Source: Streptosporangium nondiastaticum (lineage in GTDB: Bacteria > Actinomycetota > Actinomycetes > Streptomycetales > Streptomycetaceae). From it: a stretch of 58,236 nucleotides of DNA. The notes beneath the pieces were generated by a model. The model saw nothing but the letters and a program-made list of their open reading frames with translations. It made no database searches and was not told the DNA's origin. Of this stretch, positions 36,377-44,633 are shown piece after piece. The position numbers and the translations under genes are program-made. Numbering within the stretch: position 1 is the stretch's first letter; each line of letters opens with the position of its first letter. The stretch is taken from positions 1 through 58,236 of the forward strand of contig NZ_PXWG01000034.1 of assembly GCF_003011965.1 (NCBI RefSeq), in the 5' to 3' direction.

Positions 36377-37167
36377 GCGCCGTAGGTCGCCCCGGGGTCG
36401 TCCTCGGGTGCCGGACCGTCGTTGTCGTCGACATCGATGTTGATGTACACGATGACCATCAGGGCGGTGGCGACCAGCCCCACGCCCCCGAGCACCAGGC
36501 CGGCGAGCGCCTGCCCGGGGTTCGTGGCTTCTCCCTTGCGCGCCTTGACGCGCCCCACCGCCCCGAAGACGATCGCCAGGACGCCGAGCACCACGCCCAG
36601 GACGACCGTGGGGGCGAGCACGGTGCCGACGATGCCGAGCACGAGCGCCGCCAGCCCCATGCCGTTGCTGGGCACGGGCGGCACGTAGAACGGTGCGGCC
36701 GGATAGCCGTACGAGCCCGGCTGATACACACCGGGGCCGTAAGGACTCTGACCGTACGGCGGCGCCTGCATGCCGTAGCCGACAGGACCGGGCGCTGCGG
36801 CGCGGTGGCCGGGCGGTCCGTAGAGCGTCTGGTCGTACGGGTTTCCCTGGTACGCGCTGGGGGTGCCGGGGCCGGTCGGCGCCAGAGGCACGGGCGGGAC
36901 GGTGTCCGGGGCCGGAGCGGGGGGTGGCAGCGGGGCCGCATGGGGCACCGGCGGGGCCGCATGAGGCGGGGCGGCGGCATGAGGCGCGGGCACTGCATGG
37001 GGCCGCAGTGATCCGGCAGCATGAGGCGCCGGGACGTCACCGGCATACGGCCCGGGTACCGGCTGCGCACCGGGCTTGTCGAGGGGTATCCGCCGCTGCG
37101 GCGGAGCCCAGGGATCGGCGTCCCGCGGCTCCGGCTGCTCGTCGGCCCCGGTGGCCTTGTCGGACAT
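36328..37167 (-). CDS. DUF4190 membrane protein (2) with repeat-encoded His-Ala linker
   Basis: 279 residues from the ATG at 37167 (GGGAGG just upstream, short spacing). Residues 1-160 are disordered and Pro-rich; about 47-76 are five Pro-His-Ala units encoded by dispersed repeats, followed by Tyr/Pro/Gly stretches. The C-terminal part has the DUF4190 pattern SNGMGLAALVLGIVGTVL, VFGAVGRVKARKGEATNPGQ and a last helix, ending in an acidic tail. It is related to the copy at 35137, whose linker has no repeats. Function unknown. Confidence 0.87.
   Translation of the reverse strand: MSDKATGADEQPEPRDADPWAPPQRRIPLDKPGAQPVPGPYAGDVPAPHAAGSLRPHAVPAPHAAAPPHAAPPVPHAAPLPPPAPAPDTVPPVPLAPTGPGTPSAYQGNPYDQTLYGPPGHRAAAPGPVGYGMQAPPYGQSPYGPGVYQPGSYGYPAAPFYVPPVPSNGMGLAALVLGIVGTVLAPTVVLGVVLGVLAIVFGAVGRVKARKGEATNPGQALAGLVLGGVGLVATALMVIVYINIDVDDNDGPAPEDDPGATYGAYLSAPVLIVDRSASS
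36939..37027 (+). repeat. CATGRGGC array inside the second DUF4190 gene
   Basis: Cores start at 36939 and 36996 (CATGGGGC) and at 36960, 36978 and 37020 (CATGAGGC). The steps are 21, 18, 18 and 24 bp, all multiples of three, so every core is read as Pro-His-Ala on the minus strand. Confidence 0.88.
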
Positions 37168-37286
37168 AGTCCTCCCCAGTCGATACTCCGTCATGCTAAG
37201 GCCTGAGCACAACGGTCGCGCACGTCCCGCATACGATGAACGGCACCCGTCGACCGGCTCCAGCCGACCGCGCCATGGAGGCACGC

Positions 37287-38309
37287 ATGTCCGTACTCGA
37301 CTCGTTCATCGCCGGGCTCCCGAAGGCGGAGCTCCATGTGCACCACGTCGGGTCGGCGTCTCCCCGCATCGTCTCCGAACTGGCCGCCCGCCACCCGGAC
37401 TCGCCCGTGCCGACCGACCCCGAGGCGCTGGCCGACTTCTTCACCTTCCGCGACTTCGCCCACTTCATCGAGGTTTACCTGTCGGTGGTCGACCTGATCC
37501 GCGACGCGGAGGACGTGCGACTGCTGACGTACGAGGTCGCGCGCGACATGGCGCGGCAGAACATCCGCTACGCCGAACTGACCGTCACCCCCTACAGCTC
37601 GACCCGGCGCGGCATTCCCGACGCGGCCTTCGTGGAGGCAATCGAGGACGCCCGCAAGGCGGCCGAGACGGAGCTGGGGGTCATGCTGCGCTGGTGCTTC
37701 GACATCCCGGGCGAGGCGGGGCTGGAGGCCGCGGAGGAGACCGCGCGGATCGCTTGTGAGCTGAAGCCCGAGGGGCTCGTCTCCTTCGGGCTGGGCGGGC
37801 CGGAGATCGGGGTGCCGAGGCCGCAGTTCAAGCCGTTCTTCGACCGGGCCATCGCCGCGGGGCTGCACAGCGTGCCCCATGCCGGTGAGACGACGGGCCC
37901 GCAGACCATCTGGGACGCCCTGGTCGACCTGCGCGCCGAGCGTATCGGTCACGGCACCAGTGCCCCGCAGGATCCGGACCTGCTGGCTCACCTGGCCGAG
38001 CACCGCATCCCGCTGGAGGTCTGCCCGACGTCCAACCTCGCCACCCGCGCCGTGACCGACCTGGAGCAGCACCCCATCAAGGAGATGGTGGCCGCGGGCG
38101 TACTGGTGACGGTCAACAGCGACGACCCGCCCATGTTCGGCACCGACCTCAACCGCGAGTACGGCGTCGCCGCCCGCCTCCTGGAGCTCGACGCGGCGGG
38201 CGTCGCCGATCTTGCCAAGAACGCCGTGGAGGCCTCGTTCATGGACGCGGCGGGCAAGGCGGCGCTCCGGGCCGAGATCGACGCGTACACCGCCGCCTGG
38301 CGGGGCTGA
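37287..38309 (+). CDS. Adenosine deaminase family; possibly aminodeoxyfutalosine deaminase
   Basis: 340 residues from the ATG at 37287 (GGAGG five bases upstream). Metal and active-site motifs are LPKAELHVHHVGSASP, HAGETTGPQTIWDAL, RIGHGTSA and VTVNSDDPPMFGTDL. HVHHVGS replaces the HxHLxGs of classical adenosine deaminases. That subgroup includes enzymes shown to deaminate 6-aminodeoxyfutalosine for menaquinone synthesis in futalosine-pathway organisms, which streptomycetes are. I therefore prefer that role but cannot exclude adenosine. The menaquinone genes themselves are not in this window. Confidence 0.85.
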   Translation: MSVLDSFIAGLPKAELHVHHVGSASPRIVSELAARHPDSPVPTDPEALADFFTFRDFAHFIEVYLSVVDLIRDAEDVRLLTYEVARDMARQNIRYAELTVTPYSSTRRGIPDAAFVEAIEDARKAAETELGVMLRWCFDIPGEAGLEAAEETARIACELKPEGLVSFGLGGPEIGVPRPQFKPFFDRAIAAGLHSVPHAGETTGPQTIWDALVDLRAERIGHGTSAPQDPDLLAHLAEHRIPLEVCPTSNLATRAVTDLEQHPIKEMVAAGVLVTVNSDDPPMFGTDLNREYGVAARLLELDAAGVADLAKNAVEASFMDAAGKAALRAEIDAYTAAWRG

Positions 38310-38336
38310 CGCCCGCAGGCGCGCGCCGCAGCGACA

Positions 38337-39059
38337 ATGAGCAGCATGTCCAGCCCGAAATCCCCCGCCGTGGGTGCCCGCAGCACGACCGCGGTCGCCC
38401 ACCGCGGCGATCCGTACCGGTTCCGGGAGAACACCCTCCCCTCGATCCGTTCGGCGCTGGAGGCCGGCGCGGGGGCGGTGGAGGTCGATGTCCGCCTCAC
38501 GCGCGACGGCGTGCCCGTGCTGCTGCACGACGCGACGCTGGAGCGCCTGTGGGGCCTCACGCGGGTCCTGGACTCGCTCTCGGCGGACGAACTGCGGGAG
38601 CTGACCGGCGGCGGGGTGCCCACCCTGCGTGAGGCCCTACACCTCGGCGCGGGGTACTCGGGGCCGCGGCTTTTCATCGACCTGCCGGACGCATCGGCTG
38701 CCGAGGCGGCGGTCGCCGAAGTGCATGAGAGCGGGGCCACCGGGCGCGTGTACTACTGCGGTGGAGCGGCGTCGATGCTGGCGGTGCGCCGCGCGGACGC
38801 GGACGCGGAGACCGCTCTGACGTGGACGACGCTGATGCCGCCGCGCCGTGCGCTGCTCACCGCGGTCGCGCCACGCTGGCTGAACTACCGCTTCGGTCTG
38901 GTGAGCCCCGAGCTCGTGGCCCGCAACCACTCGGACGGGCTGCTGGTCTCGGCATGGACGGCGGACACCCGGTTCACGATGCGGCGGTTGCTGGCGTCGG
39001 GCGTCGACGCGATCACCACGAACCGGGTGGGCACGCTGCGGTCGCTGCTCCGGGGCTGA
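38337..39059 (+). CDS. Glycerophosphodiester phosphodiesterase
   Basis: A 240-residue GDPD-type TIM barrel. The catalytic first block is VAHRGDPYRFRENTLPSI (His, Arg and Glu), followed by GAVEVDVRLTRDGVPVLLHD (Glu, Asp and the second His), with LFIDLP and VSAWTADTRFTMRRLLASGV toward the C-terminus. It releases glycerol 3-phosphate from deacylated phospholipids. It has no signal peptide and so should be cytoplasmic. It starts 27 bp after the deaminase gene and is probably co-transcribed. ATG at 37 or 46 past 38300 are both possible. Confidence 0.92.
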   Translation: MSSMSSPKSPAVGARSTTAVAHRGDPYRFRENTLPSIRSALEAGAGAVEVDVRLTRDGVPVLLHDATLERLWGLTRVLDSLSADELRELTGGGVPTLREALHLGAGYSGPRLFIDLPDASAAEAAVAEVHESGATGRVYYCGGAASMLAVRRADADAETALTWTTLMPPRRALLTAVAPRWLNYRFGLVSPELVARNHSDGLLVSAWTADTRFTMRRLLASGVDAITTNRVGTLRSLLRG

Positions 39060-39117
39060 GCGGTGCGGCGGGGCCCGGCACACGGGGCGGGCGGCGGGAG
39101 CTGCCGCACGAGGCGGG

Positions 39118-40305
39118 CTAGAGCCCGACGATCTCGTTCCACTCCTTGGTGAAGCCCGGCCGCTCCCGCGCGGTCATGTCGCGCGCCGTCGCCAGGCGTT
39201 TGCGCATGTCGTCGCTGGGGAAGATGAGCGGGTTCTCAGCAAGCTCCGCCTGTTCCTTGTCCGAGGACGAGGCAAGGACGTCACGCGCAGCCGGCACGGG
39301 GCAGACGTAGTTGACCGCAGCGGCGAGCTGTGCGGCGACCTCCGGCCGGTAGTAGTAGTCGACGAGCGCCTCGGCGTTGTGCTTGTGGCGGGCGAGGTTG
39401 GGCACCATGAGGCTCTCCGCCCACAGCTCGGCGCCCTCCTCCGGGACGACGAACTCGATGTCGGGGTTGTCGGCCTGGAGCTGGATGATATCGCCGGAGT
39501 ACGCCTGACAGGCCAGGACGTCGCCGGACGAGAGGTCCTTGATGTAGTCGTTGCCCGTGAAGCGGCGGATGTGCCGCTTGCGCACGAGGCCGCGCAGCTG
39601 GTCGGTCATGGTGTGGAAGTCGTCGGCGGTCCAGCGGGTGACGTCGGCGCCGTTGCCCTGCATGAGCAGCGAGTACGCCTCGTCCAGGCCGGCGAGCAGC
39701 GTGACACGGCCGCGCAGGTCGTCCTTCCACAGGTCAGAGGTGTGGCGGATCTCCCGGCCGAGCTTCTTGCGGTTGTACGCGATGCCCGTGATGCCGGACT
39801 GCCAAGGGACGGTGTGCAGCCGGCCGGGGTCGAAGGAGGGCTTGCGCAGCAGCGGGTCGAGGTGGCGGTCGACGTTCGGCTGGCGGGAGCGGTCCATCGC
39901 CTGGACCCAGCCCAGGCGCACGTAGCGGGACGCCATCCAGTCGCTGACGACGATGAGGTCCCTCCCGGTCTCCTGGTGGTTCATCAGGGCGGGGCTGACC
40001 TTGCCGAAGAACTCGTCGTTGTCGTTGATCTCCTCGGTGTACTTCACCGATATGCCGCTCTGCTTCTCGAAGGCGTCGAGCGTGGGGCGCTTCTGCGGGT
40101 CCTTCTCGTCCACGTCGATGTAGAGCGGCCAGTTGGCGAACGTGAGGCGCTTGTCGCTGCTGGACCGGTCCGCGGCGGCCCTGTCGGCCGGCTCCACGTA
40201 GGCGGCGGGCACGCCGCAGCCGGCGAGTGCGACGGCCCCGGCACCGGCGCCCAGCGCGCGCAGCAGGGTCCGGCGGGACAGGGGCTTCACTGGCTTCTCT
40301 CGCAT
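39118..40305 (-). CDS. potD: Polyamine ABC transporter substrate-binding lipoprotein
   Basis: 395 residues from the ATG at 40305. The twin-arginine signal LSRRTLLRALG and lipobox ALAGC mark an exported lipoprotein. The mature part has the spermidine/putrescine-binding fold (LTFANWPLYIDVDEK, DLIVVSDWMASRYVRLGWVQ, TVPWQSGITGIAYN). It is far from any permease gene, yet is the only intact potD here; the remnant at 32508-32977 aligns with its C-terminal third. It may therefore feed the orphan potABC operon, or another transporter outside the window. Confidence 0.92.
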   Translation of the reverse strand: MREKPVKPLSRRTLLRALGAGAGAVALAGCGVPAAYVEPADRAAADRSSSDKRLTFANWPLYIDVDEKDPQKRPTLDAFEKQSGISVKYTEEINDNDEFFGKVSPALMNHQETGRDLIVVSDWMASRYVRLGWVQAMDRSRQPNVDRHLDPLLRKPSFDPGRLHTVPWQSGITGIAYNRKKLGREIRHTSDLWKDDLRGRVTLLAGLDEAYSLLMQGNGADVTRWTADDFHTMTDQLRGLVRKRHIRRFTGNDYIKDLSSGDVLACQAYSGDIIQLQADNPDIEFVVPEEGAELWAESLMVPNLARHKHNAEALVDYYYRPEVAAQLAAAVNYVCPVPAARDVLASSSDKEQAELAENPLIFPSDDMRKRLATARDMTARERPGFTKEWNEIVGL

Positions 40306-40663
40306 TCCGGCAGCATGGTGGGTCGGATCTTCGCGGACAATGTACGGCCTGTCCGGGAGGCGACCGCACTTCCCGACACCCTGACGGCCGGGAACGGCCG
40401 GCCGTCGATGATACCGGCGCCGGACGCGCGACGGCCCGCACCGGAACGAGCGTCCGGTACGGGCCACTGCGGCGGCATGGGGCGCCCCGGGCCGGCGGGC
40501 CTGGGGCGCCGCGGTTCGTACGGCATGGGGCCGCGGCCGAGCAGCGTGGGGCCTGGTGGGCCCGGCCGCCGCATGGGGCCGGCCTTCTATCGCATGGGGC
40601 CGGCGTTCTGCCGCATGAGGCGGGCCCCGCCCCTCGCATGAGGCGGCAGCCGGCCCGCGCTCG
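40306..40663. repeat. Gap with a second phased CATGRGGC array
   Basis: No gene is supported in this 358-bp gap. Cores in one orientation start at 40476, 40500 (CCTGGGGC), 40524, 40545 (CGTGGGGC), 40572, 40593, 40614 and 40637, with steps 24, 24, 21, 27, 21, 21 and 23 bp. The stretch 40306-40440 should hold the potD promoter. Confidence 0.82.
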
Positions 40664-42115
40664 TCAGTCCAGCGACGTCATGACGTGCTTGACGCGCGTG
40701 TAGTCCTCGAAGCCGTAGGCCGAGAGGTCCTTGCCGTAGCCGGACTTCTTGAAGCCTCCGTGGGGCATCTCGGCGACCAGCGGGATGTGCGTGTTGATCC
40801 ACACGCAGCCGAAGTCGAGCTTCTTGGACATCCGCATGGCGCGGCCGTGGTCCTTCGTCCACACCGAGGAGGCCAGCGCGTACTCGACGCCGTTGGCGTA
40901 CGCGACGGCCTGGTCCTCGTCCGCGAAGGACTGGACGGTGATCACGGGGCCGAAGACCTCGTGCTGGACGATCTCGTCGTCCTGCTTGAGGCCGGAGACG
41001 ACGGTCGGGGCGAAGAAGTAGCCCTTCTCGCCGACCCGGTGCCCGCCGGTCTCGACCTTGGCGTGGCCGGGCAGCCGCTCGATGAAGCCGGCGACCTGCT
41101 TGAGCTGGTTGGCGTTGTTGAGGGGCCCGTAGAGCACGTCCTCGTCGTCCGGCTGCCCCGTCTTGGTGTCGGCGGCCGCCTTCGAGAGCGCGGTGACGAA
41201 CTCGTCGTGGATCGACTCGTGGACGAGGACGCGGGTCGCGGCCGTACAGTCCTGGCCGGCGTTGAAGTAGCCGGCGACGGCGATGTCCTCGACGGCCTTG
41301 GCGATGTCGGCGTCGTCGAAGACGACGACGGGGGCCTTGCCGCCGAGCTCCAGGTGGACGCGCTTGAGGTCCTTGGAGGCGGACTCCGCGACCTGCATGC
41401 CGGCCCGCACGGAGCCGGTGATCGAGGCCATGGCCGGCACCGGGTGCTCGACCATGAGGCGGCCGGTCTCCCGGTCGCCGCAAATGACGTTGAAGACGCC
41501 CTTGGGGTGGCCGAGCTCCTCCAGCACGCCACCGATGATCTCGGCGATGAGCACCGTGGAGGCGGGCGTGGTGTCGGAGGGCTTGAGGACGACGGTGTTG
41601 CCCGCGGCGAGGGCCGGGGCGAACTTCCACACGGCCATCATCATCGGGTAGTTCCACGGGGCCACCTGCGCGCAGACGCCGATCGGCTCGCGCCGGATGA
41701 TGGAGGTCAGGCCCTCCATGTACTCGCCCGCGGAGCGGCCCTCCAGCATGCGTGCGGCGCCCGCGAAGAAGCGGATCTGGTCCACCATCGGGGGGACCTC
41801 TTCGCTGCGCGTGAGGGCCAGCGGCTTGCCGGTGTTCTCGGACTCGGCGGCGATGAGCTCCTCGGCGCGCGCCTCGATGGCGTCGGCGATCTTGAGCAGG
41901 ACCTTCTGGCGCTCGCCCGGCACCAGGTCGCGCCACGCGGGGAAGGCCGCCTCAGCCGCGGCCATGGCCGCGTCGACGTCCGCGGCACCGGACAGCGGAG
42001 CGGTGGCGTAGGCCTCGCCCGTGGCCGGATTGACCACCTCGGTGGTCCGTCCGTCGGCGGCGTCGCGGAACTCTCCGTCGATGAAATTGCGAAGACGACG
42101 CAGCTCGGTGGTCAT
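40664..42115 (-). CDS. Gamma-aminobutyraldehyde dehydrogenase (2)
   Basis: 483 residues from the ATG at 42115, with AGGAGG upstream. It has FIDGEFRDAADGRTTEVVNP, VAPWNYPMMMAVWKFAPALA, KPSDTTPASTVLIAE, LELGGKAPVVVFDDADI and the nucleophile in FNAGQDCTAATRVLVHE. It closely resembles PatD/PuuC-like enzymes that convert 4-aminobutanal to GABA. It is divergent from an Lrp regulator and next to a class III aminotransferase, so the three make a putrescine to 4-aminobutanal to GABA set. Confidence 0.92.
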   Translation of the reverse strand: MTTELRRLRNFIDGEFRDAADGRTTEVVNPATGEAYATAPLSGAADVDAAMAAAEAAFPAWRDLVPGERQKVLLKIADAIEARAEELIAAESENTGKPLALTRSEEVPPMVDQIRFFAGAARMLEGRSAGEYMEGLTSIIRREPIGVCAQVAPWNYPMMMAVWKFAPALAAGNTVVLKPSDTTPASTVLIAEIIGGVLEELGHPKGVFNVICGDRETGRLMVEHPVPAMASITGSVRAGMQVAESASKDLKRVHLELGGKAPVVVFDDADIAKAVEDIAVAGYFNAGQDCTAATRVLVHESIHDEFVTALSKAAADTKTGQPDDEDVLYGPLNNANQLKQVAGFIERLPGHAKVETGGHRVGEKGYFFAPTVVSGLKQDDEIVQHEVFGPVITVQSFADEDQAVAYANGVEYALASSVWTKDHGRAMRMSKKLDFGCVWINTHIPLVAEMPHGGFKKSGYGKDLSAYGFEDYTRVKHVMTSLD

Positions 42116-42208
42116 GGCTGCCACCCCTCCTGTCAGATGTCCACTGGGTGAGACCGTCAGCCTAGTCAGTGAGCCCGCGTTTTCGACATACCTCACACCC
42201 ATGAACGA

Positions 42209-42222
42209 CGGAATCAGTTATT
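42209..42222 (+). promoter_or_regulatory. Possible third copy of the polyamine-gene motif
   Basis: CGGAATCAGTTATT matches the reverse complement of the two other copies (CGGAATCCCTTGTT) at 11 of 14 positions. It lies in the divergent gap between the aldehyde dehydrogenase and the Lrp-type regulator, where a shared operator would be expected. Confidence 0.35.
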
Positions 42223-42279
42223 CCTCCGACCGCCGACAACGAATTTCATCGCTCTAGGGTTGCCACACAGACGAGACGC

Positions 42280-42783
42280 ATGCACAGTGGACGTGTGGCC
42301 ACTCGTAGTCCTGACCCGAAGAACGTGCACGGCACGCCGCCCATCGACGCCGTCTCCCTGGCGATCATCGAGCAGCTCCAGGAAGACGGCCGCCGTCCCT
42401 ACGCGGCGATCGGCAAGGCCGTGGGGCTGTCCGAGGCAGCCGTTCGGCAGCGCGTCCAGAAGCTGCTCGACCAGGGCGTGATGCAGATCGTCGCCGTCAC
42501 CGACCCGCTCACCGTGGGCTTCCGGCGCCAGGCGATGGTCGGCATCAACGTGGAGGGCGACCTCGATCCGGTCGCCGACGCCCTGACCGCGATGGACGAG
42601 GTCGAGTACGTCGTCGTGACCGCAGGCTCCTTCGACCTCCTCATCGAGATCGTCTGCGAGGACGACGACCATCTCCTCGAAACGATCAACAAGCGCATCC
42701 GCACCCTGCCGGGCGTGCGCTCCACCGAGAGCTTCGTCTACCTCAAGCTCCGCAAGCAGACCTACACATGGGGAACCCGATAG
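42280..42783 (+). CDS. Lrp/AsnC-family regulator
   Basis: 167 residues. The helix-turn-helix is near 26-60 (IEQLQEDGRRPYAAIGKAVG, LSEAAVRQRVQKL), followed by the RAM effector domain (GINVEGDLDPVADALTAMDE, VVVTAGSFDLLIEI). Such proteins form octamers that sense amino acids or related compounds. Here it sits between the divergent aldehyde dehydrogenase and the downstream aminotransferase, so it probably controls both in response to a polyamine or GABA-related ligand. A GTG at 42295 is an alternative start. Confidence 0.92.
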   Translation: MHSGRVATRSPDPKNVHGTPPIDAVSLAIIEQLQEDGRRPYAAIGKAVGLSEAAVRQRVQKLLDQGVMQIVAVTDPLTVGFRRQAMVGINVEGDLDPVADALTAMDEVEYVVVTAGSFDLLIEIVCEDDDHLLETINKRIRTLPGVRSTESFVYLKLRKQTYTWGTR

Positions 42784-42785
42784 CC

Positions 42786-44147
42786 GTGAGCAAGGACCTC
42801 TCCCAGACTGCGTACGACCACCTGTGGATGCACTTCACGCGCATGTCGTCGTACGAGAACGCCCCCGTGCCGACCATCGTGCGCGGCGAGGGCACCTACA
42901 TCTTCGACGACAAGGGCAAGCGCTACCTGGACGGCCTCGCGGGGCTGTTCGTGGTCCAGGCGGGCCACGGGCGGGCCGAGCTGGCCGAGGCGGCCGCCAA
43001 GCAGGCGCAGGAGCTGGCGTTCTTCCCGGTGTGGAGCTATGCGCACCCCAAGGCGATCGAGCTCGCCGAGCGCCTCGCCCACCACGCGCCGGGCGACCTC
43101 AACAAGGCCTTCTTCACCACCGGCGGCGGCGAGGCTGTGGAGACCGCGTGGAAGCTCGCGAAGCAGTACCACAAGCTCACCGGCAACCCCACGAAGTACA
43201 AGGTGATATCCCGGGCCGTCGCCTACCACGGCACGCCCCAGGGGGCACTGGCCATCACCGGCCTGCCGGCGCTCAAGGCTCCGTTCGAGCCGCTCGTCCC
43301 TGGTGCGTACAAGGTGCCCAACACCAACATCTACCGGGCCCCGATCCACGGTGACGACCCCGAGGCGTTCGGCCGCTGGGCGGCCGACCAGATCGAGCAG
43401 CAGATCCTCTTCGAGGGCCCCGACACGGTCGCGGCCGTCTTCCTCGAACCGGTGCAGAACGCCGGTGGGTGCTTCCCGCCTCCGCCCGGCTACTTCCAGA
43501 GGGTGCGCGAGATCTGTGATACGTACAACGTGCTGCTCGTCTCGGACGAGGTCATCTGCGCCTTCGGCCGCCTCGGCACGATGTTCGCTTGCGACAAGTT
43601 CGGCTACGTTCCGGACATCATCACGTGCGCCAAGGGCATGACGTCCGGCTACTCCCCCATCGGCGCCGCCGTCGTCTCCGACCGCATCGCCGAGCCGTTC
43701 TTCAAGGGCAGCAACACCTTCCTGCACGGCTACACCTTCGGCGGCCATCCCGTATCGGCAGCGGTCGCGCTCACCAACCTCGACATCTTCGAGCGCGAGG
43801 GCCTCAACCAGCACGTGCTCGACAACGAGGCGGCCTTCCACGCGACCCTGTCGAAGCTGCACGACCTGCCCATCGTCGGCGACGTGCGCGGCAACGGCTT
43901 CTTCTACGGCATCGAGCTGGTGAAGGACAAGGCCACCAAGGAGTCCTTCACGCCGGAGGAGTGCGAACGGCTGCTCTACGGCTTCGTGTCCAAGAAGCTG
44001 TTCGAGAACGGCCTGTACTGCCGCGCCGACGACCGCGGCGACCCCGTCATCCAGGTCGCCCCGCCGCTGATCTCCGACCAGTCGACCTTCGACGAGATCG
44101 AGCAGATCGTCCGCGGCGTGCTCACGGAGGCCTGGACCAAGATCTGA
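42786..44147 (+). CDS. Class III aminotransferase, putrescine/polyamine type
   Basis: 453 residues from the GTG at 42786; an ATG at 42768 overlapping the regulator's stop is the alternative. It has KAFFTTGGGEAVETAWKLAK for phosphate binding, SRAVAYHGTPQGALAIT, VLLVSDEVICAFGRLG and the Schiff-base Lys in ITCAKGMTSGYSPIGAAV. It resembles SpuC and related omega-aminotransferases that move the terminal amino group of putrescine to pyruvate. With the dehydrogenase at 40664 it would yield GABA, which the GabT at 24893 could use. Its last codons are part of a 15-bp tandem duplication. Confidence 0.9.
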   Translation: MSKDLSQTAYDHLWMHFTRMSSYENAPVPTIVRGEGTYIFDDKGKRYLDGLAGLFVVQAGHGRAELAEAAAKQAQELAFFPVWSYAHPKAIELAERLAHHAPGDLNKAFFTTGGGEAVETAWKLAKQYHKLTGNPTKYKVISRAVAYHGTPQGALAITGLPALKAPFEPLVPGAYKVPNTNIYRAPIHGDDPEAFGRWAADQIEQQILFEGPDTVAAVFLEPVQNAGGCFPPPPGYFQRVREICDTYNVLLVSDEVICAFGRLGTMFACDKFGYVPDIITCAKGMTSGYSPIGAAVVSDRIAEPFFKGSNTFLHGYTFGGHPVSAAVALTNLDIFEREGLNQHVLDNEAAFHATLSKLHDLPIVGDVRGNGFFYGIELVKDKATKESFTPEECERLLYGFVSKKLFENGLYCRADDRGDPVIQVAPPLISDQSTFDEIEQIVRGVLTEAWTKI

Positions 44148-44170
44148 CGGACCAGGATCTGACGGACCAA
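44135..44170. repeat. 15-bp tandem duplication over the aminotransferase stop codon
   Basis: GACCAAGATCTGACG (44135-44149) is followed by a copy differing by one base (44150-44164) and a partial third copy (GACCAAG, 44165-44171). The aminotransferase TGA lies in the first unit and is repeated in frame in the second. Confidence 0.85.
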
Positions 44171-44633
44171 GGTGAGCCGCCGGCGCCGCCCGCGGCTCAC
44201 CCCTCCCGCCGTGGCCCCGCGCGACCCCCCACAGGTCATGCGCGCGTGGGCCACGGCTTCGCTGCAGGCGAGCATGAGGCACAGTTACCGTGCGGCGCCG
44301 CCTCATGCCGGGCACACCGGGCCCCATGCGGGGGCCTCATGCGCATCCCGTTCCAGGGCGCACACGCCGCACACTCGTCGCACGCGGGACGCACGCCCGT
44401 CGCACGCGCACCACGCCCCACCGCACATCCGGTCGCAGGGTTCCGTCGCATTTGCGCTCCGACTCATATGCGACCCCCGGGGTATGAGGCCGACCGGAGG
44501 AAAGTGGGCCGTCCAGCGCCGAGCCTGGGCAAAGGCTAGGATCCCGGTTCCGTACGGTGCCAGTGACCCAATGGCCTCCGGTTCGTTCCCCCGGACAGGG
44601 GAACGGACCCTACAGCGACCCGAGGTGCTCGAT
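44148..44633. repeat. Gap with CATGAGGC elements and a dyad before the ABC gene
   Basis: No gene is supported in this 486-bp gap. Exact cores start at 44273, 44300 (inverse) and 44334 (inverse), with the variant GCCCCATG near 44321. The half close to 44634 holds a dyad, CGTTCCCC (44584-44591) with GGGGAACG (44598-44605), 29 bp before the ABC gene; it may be an operator or a leader hairpin. Confidence 0.65.

Noticed and set aside
28068..44147. Secondary-metabolite gene cluster
   Set aside because: No synthase, tailoring or resistance genes are present; the enzymes fit polyamine and GABA catabolism.
44172..44633. Long N-terminal extension of the ABC ATPase
   Set aside because: It consists of basic, His/Arg-rich translation of repeat-filled intergenic DNA, and a better start with a ribosome site is at 44634.
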